Positions 29,785 to 38,789 are shown, counted from the stretch's first letter. The stretch: 64,000 bases of DNA from Vreelandella piezotolerans (GCF_012427705.1 NZ_CP048602.1:2542001-2606000), one strand, 5' to 3'. Notes: generated by a model not told the origin, from the sequence alone. Translations and numbers: made by a program.

Positions 29785-31005
29785 CTAGACCTTGCCTTGA
29801 TTATCCAGCTCTACCGCCTCGTGCATTCTGGCCAACAGGTCGGGCACGGCGGCTTGTACGCGGTTCCAGCTAGGAATGAAGGGCCGCTCCCGGGGATTGT
29901 CCAAAAACAGGTTTCCCGCTTCCAACAGGTTGCTGGCAAACAGCTCTACCGCCTGCTCTTCACAGTGACGATCCAAACTGAGGCCATTCATGGTGGCGTC
30001 GTGATCGTAAGCTTCGATCAAATCGAGCGCCAAACGATAGTACGTGGCTTTGAGCGTGCGGAAGTCTTCACTGCTAAAGCTCACTCCTTGCGTCGCTAAC
30101 TTGCGATACAGGGCCTTGGCGATGTCCAAGCTCATTCGGTTCAGGCCACCGGTAGCATCCCCCTCGCTGACGGGCTGATGCTTGTGGTCATAGGCATCGG
30201 CAATGTCCACCTGACATAGTTGACGATGAGAGTAGTTACGCTGGAGCTCGGACAGCACGCCGATTTCAAGCCCCCAGTCGGCGGGAATACGAATGCCTTC
30301 CAGCACGTCGCTGCGCATTGCAAACTCGCCCGAGAGCGGATAACGAAAGCTATCCAAATAATCCAGATAAGGCAGCGGCCCGCATACGGTCTTGAGCGCC
30401 CGCAGCAGCGGCGTCACCATCAGCCGCGACACGCGGCCATTCAACTTTCCTTCGGCAATACGAGGGTAATACCCTTTACAGAAGCTGTAGTTGAAGCGAG
30501 GATGCGCCACGGGATACATGAGCCGCGCCAGCAAGCTACGGTCATAGGTGAGAATATCGCAGTCGTGTAGGCCTACCACCGATGAACGGCCGGAGGCCAA
30601 TACGTATCCCGCGCAGTACCACACGTTGCGTCCTTTGCCGGGCTCTAGTGCGCCCAGGCCGTGGCTCTCCAGCTCGGCATCGAGTTCGCGCAAACGTGGG
30701 CCGTCGTTCCATAAAATGCGCGTGTGCTGAGGCAAACGGGAGAAAAACTCGCGGGCATACAAAAACTGTTCACGGTCGGCACGATCCAGGCCGATCACGA
30801 TTTCATTGAGATACGGCACCTTTACCAACTCATCGACGATCGCCGATAGCGCGGGTCCCTCCAACTCGGAAAACAGCGACGGCAGGATGAGCCCCATCGG
30901 TCGACGGTTGGCGAACTGGCTTAGCTCTTGCTCGAGCGCCTCGACCGGGCGACGGGTAAGATTATGAAAATCGGTGATGACGCCGTTTTGATGGAAGTCA
31001 CTCAT
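29785..31005 (-). CDS. gpgS: Glucosyl-3-phosphoglycerate synthase
   Basis: GT81-family transferase making glucosyl-3-phosphoglycerate from NDP-glucose and 3-phosphoglycerate, the first step to the compatible solute glucosylglycerate. 406 residues; the nucleotide-sugar metal motif is D148-C-D150 (GLHDCDILTYD); PLSGEFAMRSDVLEGIRIP and DWGLEIGVLSEL are typical. The phosphatase gene precedes it on the same strand, 19 bases away, so the two are an operon. In halophiles and other bacteria this solute rises under salt stress or nitrogen limitation. Confidence 0.93.
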   Translation of the reverse strand: MSDFHQNGVITDFHNLTRRPVEALEQELSQFANRRPMGLILPSLFSELEGPALSAIVDELVKVPYLNEIVIGLDRADREQFLYAREFFSRLPQHTRILWNDGPRLRELDAELESHGLGALEPGKGRNVWYCAGYVLASGRSSVVGLHDCDILTYDRSLLARLMYPVAHPRFNYSFCKGYYPRIAEGKLNGRVSRLMVTPLLRALKTVCGPLPYLDYLDSFRYPLSGEFAMRSDVLEGIRIPADWGLEIGVLSELQRNYSHRQLCQVDIADAYDHKHQPVSEGDATGGLNRMSLDIAKALYRKLATQGVSFSSEDFRTLKATYYRLALDLIEAYDHDATMNGLSLDRHCEEQAVELFASNLLEAGNLFLDNPRERPFIPSWNRVQAAVPDLLARMHEAVELDNQGKV

Positions 31006-31024
31006 ACGCGAACCTCTTGATGGG

Positions 31025-31975
31025 TTAGGCCGTGACGGCTAGCAGTACTGGGGCCGCCGCTAGTCGGCGGTCGTCTCGCCCCCACCAGTGGGCCACCCCC
31101 TCGGCCCAGCCGGCGGGTCCGGCCGCTCGAGTGCGATACAGCGCTTCATTCGACGGGGTGACGGCCAGTTCGTGGCACCCTTTGATGACCACGGCCTGAT
31201 CGACCGCCTCGAGCATGGATACATCGTTGGGACCATCGCCCAGGCCTAGAGATAGCGGCGGACGGCCGCGCAGCGCAGTAAAGCGCTTGATGAGCCAATC
31301 GACGGCGCTGCCTTTATCCGAAGCGTTGCCCATTACATGCCAAAAACGCCCACCTTGAGTCAGCATCAGGCCGTCGCCCTCTAGCGCTAAGCGGAAATTT
31401 TTTAGGGCAGTGTCGTCGTCTTGCCAGATGAGCGGCTCGCTGCCTTCGCGCTGTCGGGCAGCTCTCGCGCGCGTCTCATCCAATCCCGTCAGCGACATGA
31501 CCTCAGTGATATCGAGCTCGCTCATTCGAGTGAAACGCACGCCCAGCCGCGTGCGCCACACGTTCAGTCGCGCGCGGATGAACCCAACGTCCACGCCGGT
31601 GTGCTTGACGACCACCCCATCTAGACCGCTGCCAGGGCGATCCAGCCGCGCATGGCACCAGCCTGGGGGCAAGCCGATCACTGCGCCGTTTTCCGCTACG
31701 AATGGCGTTGCGGTCAGGCCCAGCGACTCACGCAACGTCACTAGTTCGGCACGGGTTTTGCTGGTCACCGGAATCACCGGCACGCCCAGCTGTTTCAGGC
31801 GTGCGAGCCAAGGTGCTGCAGGCGAAAAATCGTAGCTATGATGATCGAGCAGCGACCCGTCGAGATCGGTCACCACCAAACGCGGTGTCAGCGCCGGATC
31901 AGGGCTTCCAAGAGGCTGGAGAGGAAGACTCGCCAACATGCGGGGAGTCTGTGTCGTGCGGGAGTGTTCGTTCAT
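31025..31975 (-). CDS. HAD-IIB phosphatase, glucosyl/mannosyl-3-phosphoglycerate phosphatase
   Basis: 316 residues. Motif I is TDLDGSLLD (Asp37 nucleophile, Asp39), then VTSKTR (motif II) and GLGDGPNDVSML (motif IV). It belongs to the mannosyl-3-phosphoglycerate phosphatase family. Being next to gpgS, its substrate is most likely glucosyl-3-phosphoglycerate, releasing glucosylglycerate. It has about 30 non-conserved N-terminal residues. First gene of the two-gene operon. The 440-base region upstream holds the sRNA candidate and a long AT-rich stretch that should contain the operon promoter. Confidence 0.9.
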   Translation of the reverse strand: MNEHSRTTQTPRMLASLPLQPLGSPDPALTPRLVVTDLDGSLLDHHSYDFSPAAPWLARLKQLGVPVIPVTSKTRAELVTLRESLGLTATPFVAENGAVIGLPPGWCHARLDRPGSGLDGVVVKHTGVDVGFIRARLNVWRTRLGVRFTRMSELDITEVMSLTGLDETRARAARQREGSEPLIWQDDDTALKNFRLALEGDGLMLTQGGRFWHVMGNASDKGSAVDWLIKRFTALRGRPPLSLGLGDGPNDVSMLEAVDQAVVIKGCHELAVTPSNEALYRTRAAGPAGWAEGVAHWWGRDDRRLAAAPVLLAVTA

Positions 31976-32138
31976 GGCGCCACCTTATCGCAATCTGAAA
32001 AGCCGTTACTCAGGCGTCGTTCTCAGATAAGCAATAAAGCAGAATGTGTGCCAACACTATTTATATAAAATAAATCAAAAACTTAAAAAAGAATCGGCAT
32101 GACCGATTATGAGGGCACCAAAATAGAGCACCTAAAAT

Positions 32139-32205
32139 GCACTAACATAGTGCGGTTTAGGGCGTCATAAACAACCCCAGTCGTGAAATATCTAGTCGTG
32201 AAATA
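32139..32205. promoter_or_regulatory. Dyad and direct repeat upstream of the sRNA promoter
   Basis: GCACT-N5-AGTGC (32139-32153) is a perfect dyad. AGTCGTGAAATA occurs twice (32179-32190 and 32194-32205), 15 bases apart, ending 26 bases before the -35 box. Tandem repeats at this distance are typical of activator sites. The rest of 31976-32230 is AT-rich, with a small stem (AATCGG/CCGATT near 32092), and holds no gene that I can see. Confidence 0.4.
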
Positions 32206-32230
32206 CCTGTAAAAAAAGTTGCACAAGGCC

Positions 32231-32258
32231 TTGGCAAACGCTCGCAAATAGCTATACT
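32231..32258 (+). promoter_or_regulatory. Sigma-70-type promoter of the sRNA candidate
   Basis: TTGGCA (32231-32236), a 16-base spacer, then TATACT (32253-32258). The predicted start is about 32264-32267, right before a strong stem. Confidence 0.7.
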
Positions 32259-32264
32259 CGGATT

Positions 32265-32364
32265 GTACCCACTGACAACCTTGTACACCCCCTCACCTGA
32301 TGTCAGTGGGCTGCAGTGAGCCAAGCCCTTTCATGCCCGCCTCCCCCGGCGGGCTTTTTTTTTT
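32265..32364 (+). ncRNA. Candidate small RNA with 5' stem-loop and strong terminator
   Basis: About 100 bases and no coding potential. From the 5' end: a perfect 10-bp stem (CCCACTGACA 32268-32277 with TGTCAGTGGG 32301-32310) closing a 23-base C-rich loop; a linker of 24 bases; then a 7-bp GC stem (32335-32341 with 32348-32354) and ten Ts (32355-32364), an excellent intrinsic terminator. A good promoter ends seven bases upstream. There is no gene downstream on this strand, so it is not a leader. I do not recognise it as CrcZ, RsmY/Z, Spot 42 or 6S RNA. Confidence 0.7.
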
Positions 32365-32416
32365 CAGCTCACTCCTCCCACACGCTCATTTAGTACATCC
32401 CCCTTCGACGAAAACA

Positions 32417-33490
32417 TCACTCTACGTGAATGACGACTTCGACACGGCGATTACGCGCCCTACCCTCTGCGGTGCTGTTGTCTTCGAGCGGCTGCGTCGC
32501 GGCTAACCCCACGGCTCGCAAGCGCTCTGCAGCAACGCCAGCCGCTTCCAAGGCTTCGACGATGGCGATGGCACGGGCGCTGGAGAGTGCCCAATTGGAC
32601 GAAAATTCCGGGGTGTTGATAGTTTGGCTATCGGAGTGGCCTTCGACCCACACCTCCCCCTCGTAACGCTGGATCGTTTCCAACAGACTACCCACCAGCG
32701 AGGCACCTCCCTGGGTCAGTTCGGCGGTTGCCGAAGGGAACAGCAGCCTATCTTGCACCCTAAGACTAATTCCCTCTGCCACACGCGAGACTTCGACACC
32801 CTCCAGGTTGGGTAAGTAAGGCGAGGTATCGACCCGTTCAGCGAGGTTGTCCATCAGCGCAAGCGCGCCACTGATTGCCTCATCGCTCACCTCGCGGACG
32901 TTCACCGGCGGCCGGTCCGTGAGCAGCACCATATAATCGGCCAAAGGCAGTGCCTCCGACGGTGCTTCTACCTGGAGCAGTGGCGTGGGCAACCGGGGAA
33001 GCGGCTGTGACAAAGAGGGAGACGGCCGCCTGGCCTGGCGACTGTCCGTCAGCGATGCGACCAGGTTCCACTCTGAACTGGACTCTGCATCGGCATCAGC
33101 GGGAAGCGCCAATAAGGGCGGCGCGCTGGGCGAACGTGCGACGCGTGGCGGCAGTCCTGCAACACCCAATGCGGCGCTGATCGCCATGGGGTTGAGCTCA
33201 CCCGGCACCACTGTCGGCATCAGCGGACGTGACTGGCGCCGCTCCTCCAGCAGGGTCGGCAAAGGCACTTCCAATGGTGTCGTAAGGGCCGTGCTTGTGT
33301 CCGCTACTGGCTCGTCAGGGGCCCAATTGGGACCCGTGACGCCGGCGGCGGCGATAATGATGACGAACAGCGCGACGAGGAGCGTCATGATATCGATATA
33401 GCTAATCATCCATCCGCTGTTGCTATCGTCCTCAGGGTATGTCGATAGCAGCGAATCATGACGCGGGCCGCTACGGTGGTCCTCAAGCAT
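32417..33490 (-). CDS. MotB-like inner-membrane protein with OmpA peptidoglycan-binding domain
   Basis: 357 residues. The only membrane segment (about 27-49) reads WMISYIDIMTLLVALFVII and keeps the MotB plug/stator pattern, including the proton-path aspartate (Asp33). A long proline-rich, low-complexity linker (about 55-225) follows, then a C-terminal OmpA domain (LFPSATAELTQGG, VWVEGHSDSQTI, NRRVEVVIHV). No MotA partner gene is nearby. It may be a stator-like or envelope-tethering protein rather than the flagellar MotB. It is divergent from two outer-membrane lipoprotein genes. Confidence 0.75.
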   Translation of the reverse strand: MLEDHRSGPRHDSLLSTYPEDDSNSGWMISYIDIMTLLVALFVIIIAAAGVTGPNWAPDEPVADTSTALTTPLEVPLPTLLEERRQSRPLMPTVVPGELNPMAISAALGVAGLPPRVARSPSAPPLLALPADADAESSSEWNLVASLTDSRQARRPSPSLSQPLPRLPTPLLQVEAPSEALPLADYMVLLTDRPPVNVREVSDEAISGALALMDNLAERVDTSPYLPNLEGVEVSRVAEGISLRVQDRLLFPSATAELTQGGASLVGSLLETIQRYEGEVWVEGHSDSQTINTPEFSSNWALSSARAIAIVEALEAAGVAAERLRAVGLAATQPLEDNSTAEGRARNRRVEVVIHVE

Positions 33491-33594
33491 GGGGGTGATT
33501 ACTCATTCAAGTTTTTAACCTCGTGGCCGATCTATGCTAAGCATGGCAAACTAGTCTATCAAAAAGCCGATTAGTAGCGATAAGGAACTACCAG

Positions 33595-34335
33595 GTGCGC
33601 ACTCGTCCTATGACACACCCCATTGCCCGTTATTTACGCCCCGTTGGCCTGGGACTTGCGAGCCTGATGCTCAGCGGCTGTTTTTACGCCAGCACTTCCC
33701 AAGCGCCCATTGCTACGACATACCCCTATTCGGAACAGCAAAAGATGCAGGCAGCCCAGCATTGGGAGGTCCTTGCACAGCATGAAGCCGCGGGCATTTT
33801 ATCCAGCGAACGAGTACGTTTTCGCGACTTGCACATTGCGGCGCCGGAGCATGAGCAGTACGGCTCCTATTACAGTGGCGGGGAATTCGAGCGTGGCTTT
33901 AGAACACTGCTAACCAGCGAGCTCGTATCCGGCGGCGGTAGCGTCACGACACAGCCACGTGCCAACGGCGCCACGATTCAAATCGATGTGGAAGTCGTCG
34001 AGCACCGAGATCGTGGCTATACACGACCACCCTTTGGCGCTTACACGGCCTTAGCGAGCGGCATCGCGGTGGCCAGTATTCCTTTAGGTAACTGGAGTGA
34101 ACCAGCACTTGCGCTCATCCCAGCGGCGATGGTGGCCGATACCACCAGCGGTAGCTGGACACCCAAAGGCAATGAAGAAATCATCATCACCACCCAGATA
34201 GTGGAACAGGATCAAATCCTCTACTCCTCCTCCAATATCTATTACATTAACTCGGGTGATCGCCGCCAATACGCCCCGCATCGGGTACCTAGAACGCCTA
34301 CGACGCCGACTGTTTCTATCACTGATACTTGGTAA
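33595..34335 (+). CDS. Outer-membrane lipoprotein of unknown function next to FlgO-type protein
   Basis: 246 residues from a GTG start preceded by AAGGA. The signal peptide ends with the lipobox LMLSGC (Cys about residue 28). The mature part is a FlgO/CsgG-like alpha-beta layout (ERGFRTLLTSELVSGG, IQIDVEVVEHRD), but I do not recognise a named family. The stop overlaps the next start (TAATG at 34333-34337), so it is coupled to the FlgO-type gene. Confidence 0.7.
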   Translation: MRTRPMTHPIARYLRPVGLGLASLMLSGCFYASTSQAPIATTYPYSEQQKMQAAQHWEVLAQHEAAGILSSERVRFRDLHIAAPEHEQYGSYYSGGEFERGFRTLLTSELVSGGGSVTTQPRANGATIQIDVEVVEHRDRGYTRPPFGAYTALASGIAVASIPLGNWSEPALALIPAAMVADTTSGSWTPKGNEEIIITTQIVEQDQILYSSSNIYYINSGDRRQYAPHRVPRTPTTPTVSITDTW

Positions 34336-34925
34336 TGTTTATGTCTCTACGCTCAATCTTTGCGTTACCGTCGATGCGCCTGCTTCGCACTGACATGTTG
34401 GCTACGCTTTGCATGACGCTACTGCTGGCAGGCTGCGCTAACCTAGGCAATAGCGCCCAACTTCAAGAACCAGAACCAGACTTGTCAGAGCTCGCCCATG
34501 AAGCGGCGCAGCGGATGGTCGCTAACAATCCTGACTTGACTCGCTATAGCCCGATGATTGCAGCCACGTTCGTCAGTATCGATAATCTGAGTCAATCGTC
34601 GACCTTTGGTCGGATCAGTTCCGAGATCATGGCCTCGGCACTCGCCCAACAAGGCATGCAGGTTCGCGAAGTCAAAATGCGCGATAGCATGTTTATCGAA
34701 GAGAGCGTGGGGGAATTGATTCTATCGCGCCAAGTTCAACGGCTAAGCTCTCAGCACAATGCGCGCTCCATCCTAATGGGCACCTACGCTCAGGGCCAGG
34801 ACTATCTATACGTAAGTGCCCGCGTCGTACGCGCTGGTGATGCCATGGTGTTAGGCAGTGCAGACTTCCAGCTACCTTTGGATAATAATATGCGCAGCCT
34901 ATTAGAGGCTCAGGGCGGATGGTAA
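34335..34925 (+). CDS. FlgO-family outer-membrane lipoprotein
   Basis: FlgO-domain protein. In Vibrio, FlgO with FlgP and FlgT supports the outer-membrane ring of the flagellum. Here the signal peptide ends LLLAGC and the hallmark IAATFVSIDNLSQSSTFGR is followed by SEIMASALAQQGMQVREVKMR and ARSILMGTYAQGQDYLYVSARVV. I start at the ATG overlapping the upstream stop (TAATG); another ATG is two codons on. No flagellar genes are nearby, so the link to motility is open. Confidence 0.82.
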   Translation: MFMSLRSIFALPSMRLLRTDMLATLCMTLLLAGCANLGNSAQLQEPEPDLSELAHEAAQRMVANNPDLTRYSPMIAATFVSIDNLSQSSTFGRISSEIMASALAQQGMQVREVKMRDSMFIEESVGELILSRQVQRLSSQHNARSILMGTYAQGQDYLYVSARVVRAGDAMVLGSADFQLPLDNNMRSLLEAQGGW

Positions 34926-34955
34926 AACACCCGATTTGACGCACAGTACCTTCTG

Positions 34956-34985
34956 AAAGCCTAGCCGATACGCTAGGCTTTTCAT
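34956..34985 (+). terminator. Terminator after the FlgO-type gene
   Basis: AAAGCCTAGC (34956-34965) pairs with GCTAGGCTTT (34972-34981), followed by TCATTT. It separates the lipoprotein pair from the glycosyltransferase. Confidence 0.7.
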
Positions 34986-35006
34986 TTGCTCATCGAAAGG
35001 ACGACT

Positions 35007-35819
35007 ATGTCTCTACGTCGCCGTACCCGCCAGCCTCATATTGTGGCCATCAGCCGGGTGATCAAACTGTTTGCCAACATTACCAAGATGCTGAGCTATG
35101 GGTTTCACGCGCTCTTTCCTGCCAAGCGCTTTACCCTGCCAGAAAGAGCAGCCCCTTGGCTTTCGTCGAAGCAAGAGAGCAGTATCCCTCGAATCATTTG
35201 GCAAACCAACTTTACGAACCGAGTCACCCTGCCGGTGTATCTCAACTATCTGTTCAACCGCCTGATGGCACCGCGCTTTGAGTATCGATTCATGATCACC
35301 CAAGCGCGCCACGACTTCATCGAAAAGAACTTCAGCCCAGAGTGGCTCGAGAGCTACGACAGGCTGCAAATTGGTGCTGCCCAAGCCGATTTTTGGAGGC
35401 TATTGGCGCTGTATAAACATGGCGGCGTTTACCTGGATATCGATGCCCACGCTATCTGGCCGTTGGGTCGGGTCGTACCAGCAGATATCGACGAATTGTA
35501 TGTGACGACACGTAAAGGAGAGTTGAGCAATTACTTCATCGCCAGCCGCCCGGGCAATCCCAATCTGCTGAAATTGATCGAGCAGGTACATCAAAACATT
35601 GTCGAGAATCAGCTTACCAACGTCTTCGAGCTGACCGGGCCAGGCGTTTTCATCAAGCTATTGGATCAAGCAGACGTGCCCACGGTTTCCTACCGTCACG
35701 CTTGCAACCAGGGAAGCTTCACCAACGAGCATTTCCAGTACATCGACAAGAAAGCAGGCAAATGGACCAAAGAGCAGCAAAAGGTAAGCATCATTCGCCA
35801 AAATCCCCCCTCGGCCTGA
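35007..35819 (+). CDS. GT32-type glycosyltransferase
   Basis: 270 residues. The signature AQADFWRLLALYKHGG and the D-x-D motif YLDIDA (about 145-150) mark the Gly_transf_sug (OCH1-like) family. It adds a sugar from a nucleotide sugar to an unknown acceptor. The N-terminus is basic, with a short hydrophobic stretch but no clear signal. AAAGGA precedes the ATG at 35007; the frame opens earlier only at a TTG. It is an orphan between two terminators, with no surface-polysaccharide cluster around it. Confidence 0.82.
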   Translation: MSLRRRTRQPHIVAISRVIKLFANITKMLSYGFHALFPAKRFTLPERAAPWLSSKQESSIPRIIWQTNFTNRVTLPVYLNYLFNRLMAPRFEYRFMITQARHDFIEKNFSPEWLESYDRLQIGAAQADFWRLLALYKHGGVYLDIDAHAIWPLGRVVPADIDELYVTTRKGELSNYFIASRPGNPNLLKLIEQVHQNIVENQLTNVFELTGPGVFIKLLDQADVPTVSYRHACNQGSFTNEHFQYIDKKAGKWTKEQQKVSIIRQNPPSA

Positions 35820-35834
35820 TAGGTGCACTTCAAC

Positions 35835-35867
35835 AAAAAAAGCGCTAGCCCGCTAGGGCTAGCGCTT
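35835..35867 (-). terminator. Rho-independent terminator of glyA
   Basis: AAGCGCTAGCCC (35840-35851) pairs perfectly with GGGCTAGCGCTT (35856-35867). A T-run (to 35835) follows on the minus strand. It may also serve the convergent glycosyltransferase gene. Confidence 0.9.
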
Positions 35868-35893
35868 CTGCATACCACGTGGCTATGCAGTGC

Positions 35894-37159
35894 TTATTTA
35901 TACACCGGGAAATGACCACATACGTCCGCGACTTTATTCAGCACGTCGGCTTCGATCGCGCTGGTGTCTTCGCCTTTGGCGAGCACGTCGAGAATGTCAC
36001 AAATCCACCCGGCAAGCTGTGCGCACTCTTGCTCACCAAAACCGCGAGTGGTCACGGCGGGGGTGCCGATACGCAGACCAGAGGTGACGAACGGACTTTG
36101 CGGGTCGTTCGGCACGGCGTTCTTATTGACGGTGATATGGGCGCGGCCAAGCGCGGCGTCCGCATCTTTGCCGGTCACGCCTTGCTTGATCAATGACAGC
36201 AGGAACAGGTGGTCTTCAGTACCGCCTGAGACGATATCGTAACCACGCTCGATGAAGACCGACGCCATGGCTTGAGCGTTCTTGACCACCTGCTGCTGGT
36301 AGGTTTTGAACTCGGGCGCCATGGCTTCTTTGAAGCAGATCGCTTTGGCCGCAATCACGTGCATCAGCGGGCCGCCCTGGCCGCCCGGAAACACCGCTGA
36401 CTGCAGCTTCTTCTCGATGTCCGGGTCGTTCTCTGCCGACAGAATCACGCCGCTGCGTGGGCCACGCAGGGTTTTATGCGTCGTGGAGGTCACCACGTGA
36501 GCATGGGGCAGCGGGCTGGGGTAGACGCCTGCAGCGACCAAGCCAGAGACGTGGGCCATATCGACCAGTAGGTAAGCACCCACTTCATCGGCGATTTCAC
36601 GGAATTTCGCCCAGTCGACGATTTGCGAGTAGGCAGAAAAACCGGCGATGATCATTTTCGGCTTGTGTCCACGGGCCAGCTCGTCGACTTGATCGTAGTC
36701 GATCAGGCCTTGCTCGTTCAGGCCGTACTGAATGGCATTGTAGTGCTTGCCGGAGAAATTCGGCTTGGCGCCGTGGGTCAGGTGGCCGCCCGCGTCCAGA
36801 CTCATACCGAGGATGGTGTCGCCTGGCGTGACCAGCGCTTGGAACACGGCGCTGTTGGCTTGCGAGCCCGAGTGCGGCTGCACGTTGACGTAGGTCGCGC
36901 CGAACAGCTGCTTGGCGTAGTCGATGGCCAGGTTCTCGGCGATATCGACGAATTCACAGCCGCCGTAGTAGCGCTTGCCGGGATAGCCTTCGGCGTATTT
37001 GTTGGTCAGCTGGCTGCCTTGTGCTTCGAGTACGCGGGGGCTGGCGTAGTTTTCGGAAGCAATCAGTTCGATGTGGGCTTCTTGGCGTGCCACTTCTTTT
37101 TGCATGGCATCAAACAGCGCATCATCGAATCCAGCAATTGTCATGTCGCGGCTGAACAT
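35894..37159 (-). CDS. glyA: Serine hydroxymethyltransferase
   Basis: PLP enzyme interconverting serine and glycine with tetrahydrofolate; main one-carbon source. 421 residues from 37159 ([19 protein letters not shown]), aligned to the E. coli N-terminus; the frame stays open 50 codons further upstream without similarity. Motifs: [13 protein letters not shown], the PLP lysine in THKTLRGPR, and [11 protein letters not shown]. Monocistronic with a strong terminator. I saw no clear riboswitch in the 155 bases upstream. Confidence 0.97.
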   Translation of the reverse strand: MFSRDMTIAGFDDALFDAMQKEVARQEAHIELIASENYASPRVLEAQGSQLTNKYAEGYPGKRYYGGCEFVDIAENLAIDYAKQLFGATYVNVQPHSGSQANSAVFQALVTPGDTILGMSLDAGGHLTHGAKPNFSGKHYNAIQYGLNEQGLIDYDQVDELARGHKPKMIIAGFSAYSQIVDWAKFREIADEVGAYLLVDMAHVSGLVAAGVYPSPLPHAHVVTSTTHKTLRGPRSGVILSAENDPDIEKKLQSAVFPGGQGGPLMHVIAAKAICFKEAMAPEFKTYQQQVVKNAQAMASVFIERGYDIVSGGTEDHLFLLSLIKQGVTGKDADAALGRAHITVNKNAVPNDPQSPFVTSGLRIGTPAVTTRGFGEQECAQLAGWICDILDVLAKGEDTSAIEADVLNKVADVCGHFPVYK

Positions 37160-37314
37160 CGGCGGGAACCTCGTTACGAAAGGATCATCATGGAGAAGCG
37201 AGGCGGCTATGATACCGCAGCCGGACGCGACTTTCATCGCATCCGCGTCAGGTCTTGCATGAGCATGTTTCATGTTGCCAGCCGCGCTAAAAACTGACCG
37301 ACTGGACAACCACG

Positions 37315-38718
37315 CTACTTGAGTTCGAAGGTAAAGGTGAGCCGCTCGCTGCTGCCCATGGGGTCGAGTATGAATTGATTGAGCATAAAGGGATTGGGTA
37401 CCGCCACGTGAACGGTCAGCGACTGGGCCTTTCCGGCCATGATATCCACCATCCCCACCATCAGTTTGGTGAGCTGTGGGCCTACAAGCGGCCCGAGCTG
37501 CTGGGCCTGCGACCAGGCTTGCGAAATCGCCTGTTCTTCGCTGATCCTCCCTTGTGCCGCCATTTCGGTGGCTATACGCGGCAGCAACCCCTCATCGCGG
37601 TAAGCCACGGTCGCGTTGCCACCGTAAAGCGTCGCTGCTTCGAACAGCGAGGGGTTTTTGCTGGCCTGCTCGAGTGTGGCGCCCTTCGGTAGGCTAATGG
37701 GCACATCCATGGAGAATTCGAGCCCGCCTGCGCCGTCCAGCTGTAGATAGCCTTCGGAGGTGAGGCGCGCACGGCCGTTCGCTTCGCCGGGTTCGGGCTC
37801 ATGCCACTGGGAAGCACTCTGCCCTTCGGCACTCAAACGCCCGGTTCCGCCCGTCAGCACACGATTCAACGCCTGCAGCTCATCGCGTTCGGAAGGTGGC
37901 GCTAGGTCAATCAGCCCCCCCAGATCGAATTCGGCACCGCGAAAGCCTGCTTCGCCTAGGTAGCTGTTACCTTTGACCCAAGCGTTATCCAGCAGCACGC
38001 TCCACTGCTCGCTGGTCAAGCTGAAACCGTTCAACTCGGCATGTTCGAGGCGCTCTTCGCCGGGCTGGTCGAGCCCTTCCAGCGCCTCGATCCGCATGTC
38101 GCCTAACGCCAGCGTTGCGGAGATGCCGGTGGCGAGATCATCGAACTCCCCACTCACCCCTTGCAGCGCAATCAAACCCACGGCGCTACGGCTCACTTCC
38201 TCCAGCTCGAGAGCGTCAATGGAGAGATAGCCAGCAAGCGTTTGGCTATCGAACTCGGCGGCTAGTTCATCGCCCAGGCTACCCTCCAACCGAAAGGTCA
38301 TATCGGTCAAGCTGAGTGCATTGAGGGTACTGTCTTCGGTCTCGAAAGAGGCCAGTGAGGGAACGGCCGCGCTAGGGTCTCGCATGACCAGCTCGCCCAC
38401 CGTCAACACGGGCGTGTCGAATCCCAGCTCCGTGAGGCGGATGCCGTCTAGCGTAATCGACTCGGGCTGCGCGTATCGACCGTCCACGCGATAGCGGTCG
38501 ATCGAGAGCAGATCGCCGTTGGGGTAGGTAACGGCTACATCCTCTGCGACATAGCCATTGGCTTCTTCCACCAGTTGCCCAATCGCCATTCGAGCATCGT
38601 CGCCCGCCAACTCCGCCTGCAAATCCGCCTCGAACTGCTCTAGCGACGCATGCGCAGTCCCTATGACCAGCCAAAATGACACCCCTGCAACGCCCCATGT
38701 CATTACCTTACTACGCAT
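37315..38718 (-). CDS. Large secreted or periplasmic protein of unknown family
   Basis: 467 residues with a signal peptide (about 1-24, cleavage near TAHA). The mature protein is acidic and rich in repeating short beta-strand patterns ([38 protein letters not shown]), with no cysteines and no membrane segment. The layout recalls DUF945 or other long beta-rich envelope proteins, but I cannot assign a family. GGGAGG precedes the ATG. It lies between the ybbAP operon and glyA, all on the same strand, with a terminator before it. Confidence 0.75.
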   Translation of the reverse strand: MRSKVMTWGVAGVSFWLVIGTAHASLEQFEADLQAELAGDDARMAIGQLVEEANGYVAEDVAVTYPNGDLLSIDRYRVDGRYAQPESITLDGIRLTELGFDTPVLTVGELVMRDPSAAVPSLASFETEDSTLNALSLTDMTFRLEGSLGDELAAEFDSQTLAGYLSIDALELEEVSRSAVGLIALQGVSGEFDDLATGISATLALGDMRIEALEGLDQPGEERLEHAELNGFSLTSEQWSVLLDNAWVKGNSYLGEAGFRGAEFDLGGLIDLAPPSERDELQALNRVLTGGTGRLSAEGQSASQWHEPEPGEANGRARLTSEGYLQLDGAGGLEFSMDVPISLPKGATLEQASKNPSLFEAATLYGGNATVAYRDEGLLPRIATEMAAQGRISEEQAISQAWSQAQQLGPLVGPQLTKLMVGMVDIMAGKAQSLTVHVAVPNPFMLNQFILDPMGSSERLTFTFELK

Positions 38719-38789
38719 ACCCTGACCTCCCTGTTGAAAGGCTTCAGCATATCACCAAGTCACGATACCGCCACTGCCGTCCAGGTAGT

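Noticed and set aside
32231..32246. Sigma-54 promoter for the small RNA (TTGGCA...TCGCA)
   Set aside because: The GG and GC elements are one base too close, and a good sigma-70 -10 (TATACT) follows at proper spacing.
32417..33490. Zorya-type defence protein ZorB (MotB-like)
   Set aside because: No ZorA, ZorC, ZorD or ZorE genes are nearby; neighbours are lipoproteins and an sRNA.
37160..37314. Glycine riboswitch before glyA
   Set aside because: No conserved glycine-aptamer core could be found; only small CATG repeats are present.
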